A stretch of DNA of 64,000 nucleotides from the NCBI GenBank assembly GCA_018105865.1, contig JACLAT010000150.1, positions 1 to 64,000 on the forward strand, given 5' to 3'. The stretch's first letter is position 1, and each line of letters begins with the position of its first letter. The translations under genes and the position numbers were made by a program. The notes below the pieces were generated by a model that did no database searches, had not been told where the DNA came from, and saw nothing but the letters and a program-made list of their open reading frames with translations. Of the stretch, positions 63,146 through 64,000 are shown piece by piece. The stretch is from Metaphire vulgaris (taxonomy: Eukaryota; Annelida; Clitellata; Crassiclitellata; Megascolecidae).

Positions 63146-64000
63146 GAACATTTATAAAGCGCAAGTTCGCGGTGCAGCAAATGCGCTAATGTCAGTCAGT
63201 GTTGGCTATTAAACGAGAAAGTCTTCAGCTTCTTTCTGAACGAAAGTAATGACTGCTAAGAGCAAGCGATGGGTAGTGGTGTCGGGAGGGAGTTCCAGAA
63301 GGTTGGTCCAGCGATAGCCAAGCTGCGGTCTCCGTATTTTGTCCGCGTCCGAGGGGCAACTACTGTGCCGGTTGCGGCAGAGCGTAAGCGCTTGCGGCCG
63401 GAATGCTCAGCGATCGGACGGAACATTTCGCACAGGAACATTTCGCACAGGTACGGTGGTGCCAGGTTGTGCTGGGCTTTGAATGTGATCGTCCCCACCT
63501 TGAAATTCACGCGCTGGAGGACCGGAAGCCAGTGGAGCTATCGTAGAGCAGGCGAGATGTGGTTGAACGTCTGCGTCACCAGGTGCGCCGCCGCGTTCTG
63601 GACACTTTGAAGCCTTTGCACCAGGTAGTCGCTAACACCGTAGATGGCACTGTTGCAGTAGTCCAACCTGCTGTTAATAAAGGCCTCGGCTAGCGTCCTG
63701 CTCGCTTCAGGAGTCAGCGACTTCCTGACCGCTCTCAGATGGCGACACTGGAAGAATGACTTCTTGCTAACAGCAGTGACGTGGTCGGCCATTGTCATTT
63801 GGCTGTCAATGAGCACTCCTAGGTTGTTAGCCGCGGTGGCGCACTCGACGGTGGCGCTAGGAAGGCGCATCTCCGTGACCGAGATCTTTTGCAGCTGCTG
63901 ACGCGACCGTAGTCAGATGAGCTGGGTCATGTCCTCGTTGAGCTTCAATCAATTCCCGGCCATTCAGATGTGAACATTTACCATTTCGGATGGCAAATGT
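63083..64000 (-). mobile_element. CR1/L2-like LINE, 3' part, continues beyond the window
   Basis: Minus strand: ATAANNLGVLIDSQMTMADH, AFINSRLDYCNSAIYGVSDY, LVQRLQSVQNAAAHLVTQTF, then (frameshift) VGTITFKAQHNLAPPYLCEM, RKRLRSAATGTVVAPRTRTK and AGPTFWNSLPTPLP. The 3' tail is the ATT/AAT tract at 63086-63145. Confidence 0.9.

Overview
This is eukaryotic (metazoan) genomic DNA. There are no operons or bacterial-type genes. Introns have GT..AG borders, the one recognisable host gene is of the ADAM family (metalloprotease, disintegrin and cysteine-rich domains), and most of the rest is interspersed animal transposons. The mix (L2/CR1-like and RTE-like LINEs, many hAT-type MITEs with 8-bp target duplications, Helitrons, Tc1/mariner, gypsy-like LTR pieces, a THAP-domain DNA transposon, a tRNA-derived SINE) suggests an invertebrate, probably marine. 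I cannot name the species from sequence alone.

Host gene. Seven exons of one ADAM-family gene were found on the minus strand, in order of transcription: 56727-56899 (first half of the catalytic domain), 40542-40687 (active-site exon), 27190-27370 (end of catalytic domain, start of disintegrin), 15623-15718, 14118-14249, 5280-5464 and 2794-2980 (disintegrin end and cysteine-rich). The last six join in compatible reading phases. One short exon between 56727 and 40687 was not located, and the 5' and 3' ends lie outside the window. The active-site exon lacks the HExxHxxGxxH zinc motif (the aligned residues read RQIAYNFGVRY), so this looks like a catalytically dead ADAM. Almost everything else in the window is intron filled with mobile elements.

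Layout. 1-2230 is a 75-bp satellite made of two interspersed monomer types. 3.3-9.7 kb holds an internally deleted Tc1/mariner element, RTE and LINE remnants, a GGGGTCGTCC-type MITE, and a hAT transposase pseudogene split by a solo LTR. 9.95-14.07 kb is a transposon inside a related transposon; the inner one (10822-13805, 8-bp target duplication) carries a decayed transposase-like gene that is itself split by a hAT MITE of GACTTG repeats. 15.9-20.6 kb is a minus-strand LINE with an expanded AGT/CAG tail, carrying a solo LTR and a MITE that contains another MITE. 21.6-27.05 kb holds LINEs and a MITE. 28.3-29.95 kb is a MITE-like element enclosing two head-to-tail Helitrons. 30.5-33.2 kb holds LINE and RTE copies. 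33.19-39.34 kb is an LTR retrotransposon whose 5' LTR was split by a THAP-domain DNA element that in turn holds an L2 LINE. 40.8-43.0 kb is a 2.2-kb hAT-like element with three further insertions. 43.3-44.4 kb is a decayed hAT transposon. 44.6-49.65 kb and 53.8-56.2 kb are two copies of a TIR transposon with an uncharacterised transposase-like protein; the first copy is split by three insertions. 56.2-64 kb holds a SINE, RTE, L2 and mariner fragments, a MITE inside a reverse-transcriptase reading frame, and a perfect 76-bp palindrome.

No CRISPR array, rRNA or functional tRNA gene was seen. Assignments rest on motifs, terminal repeats and target-site duplications read directly from the sequence. 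Family names are from recognition, not database searches.
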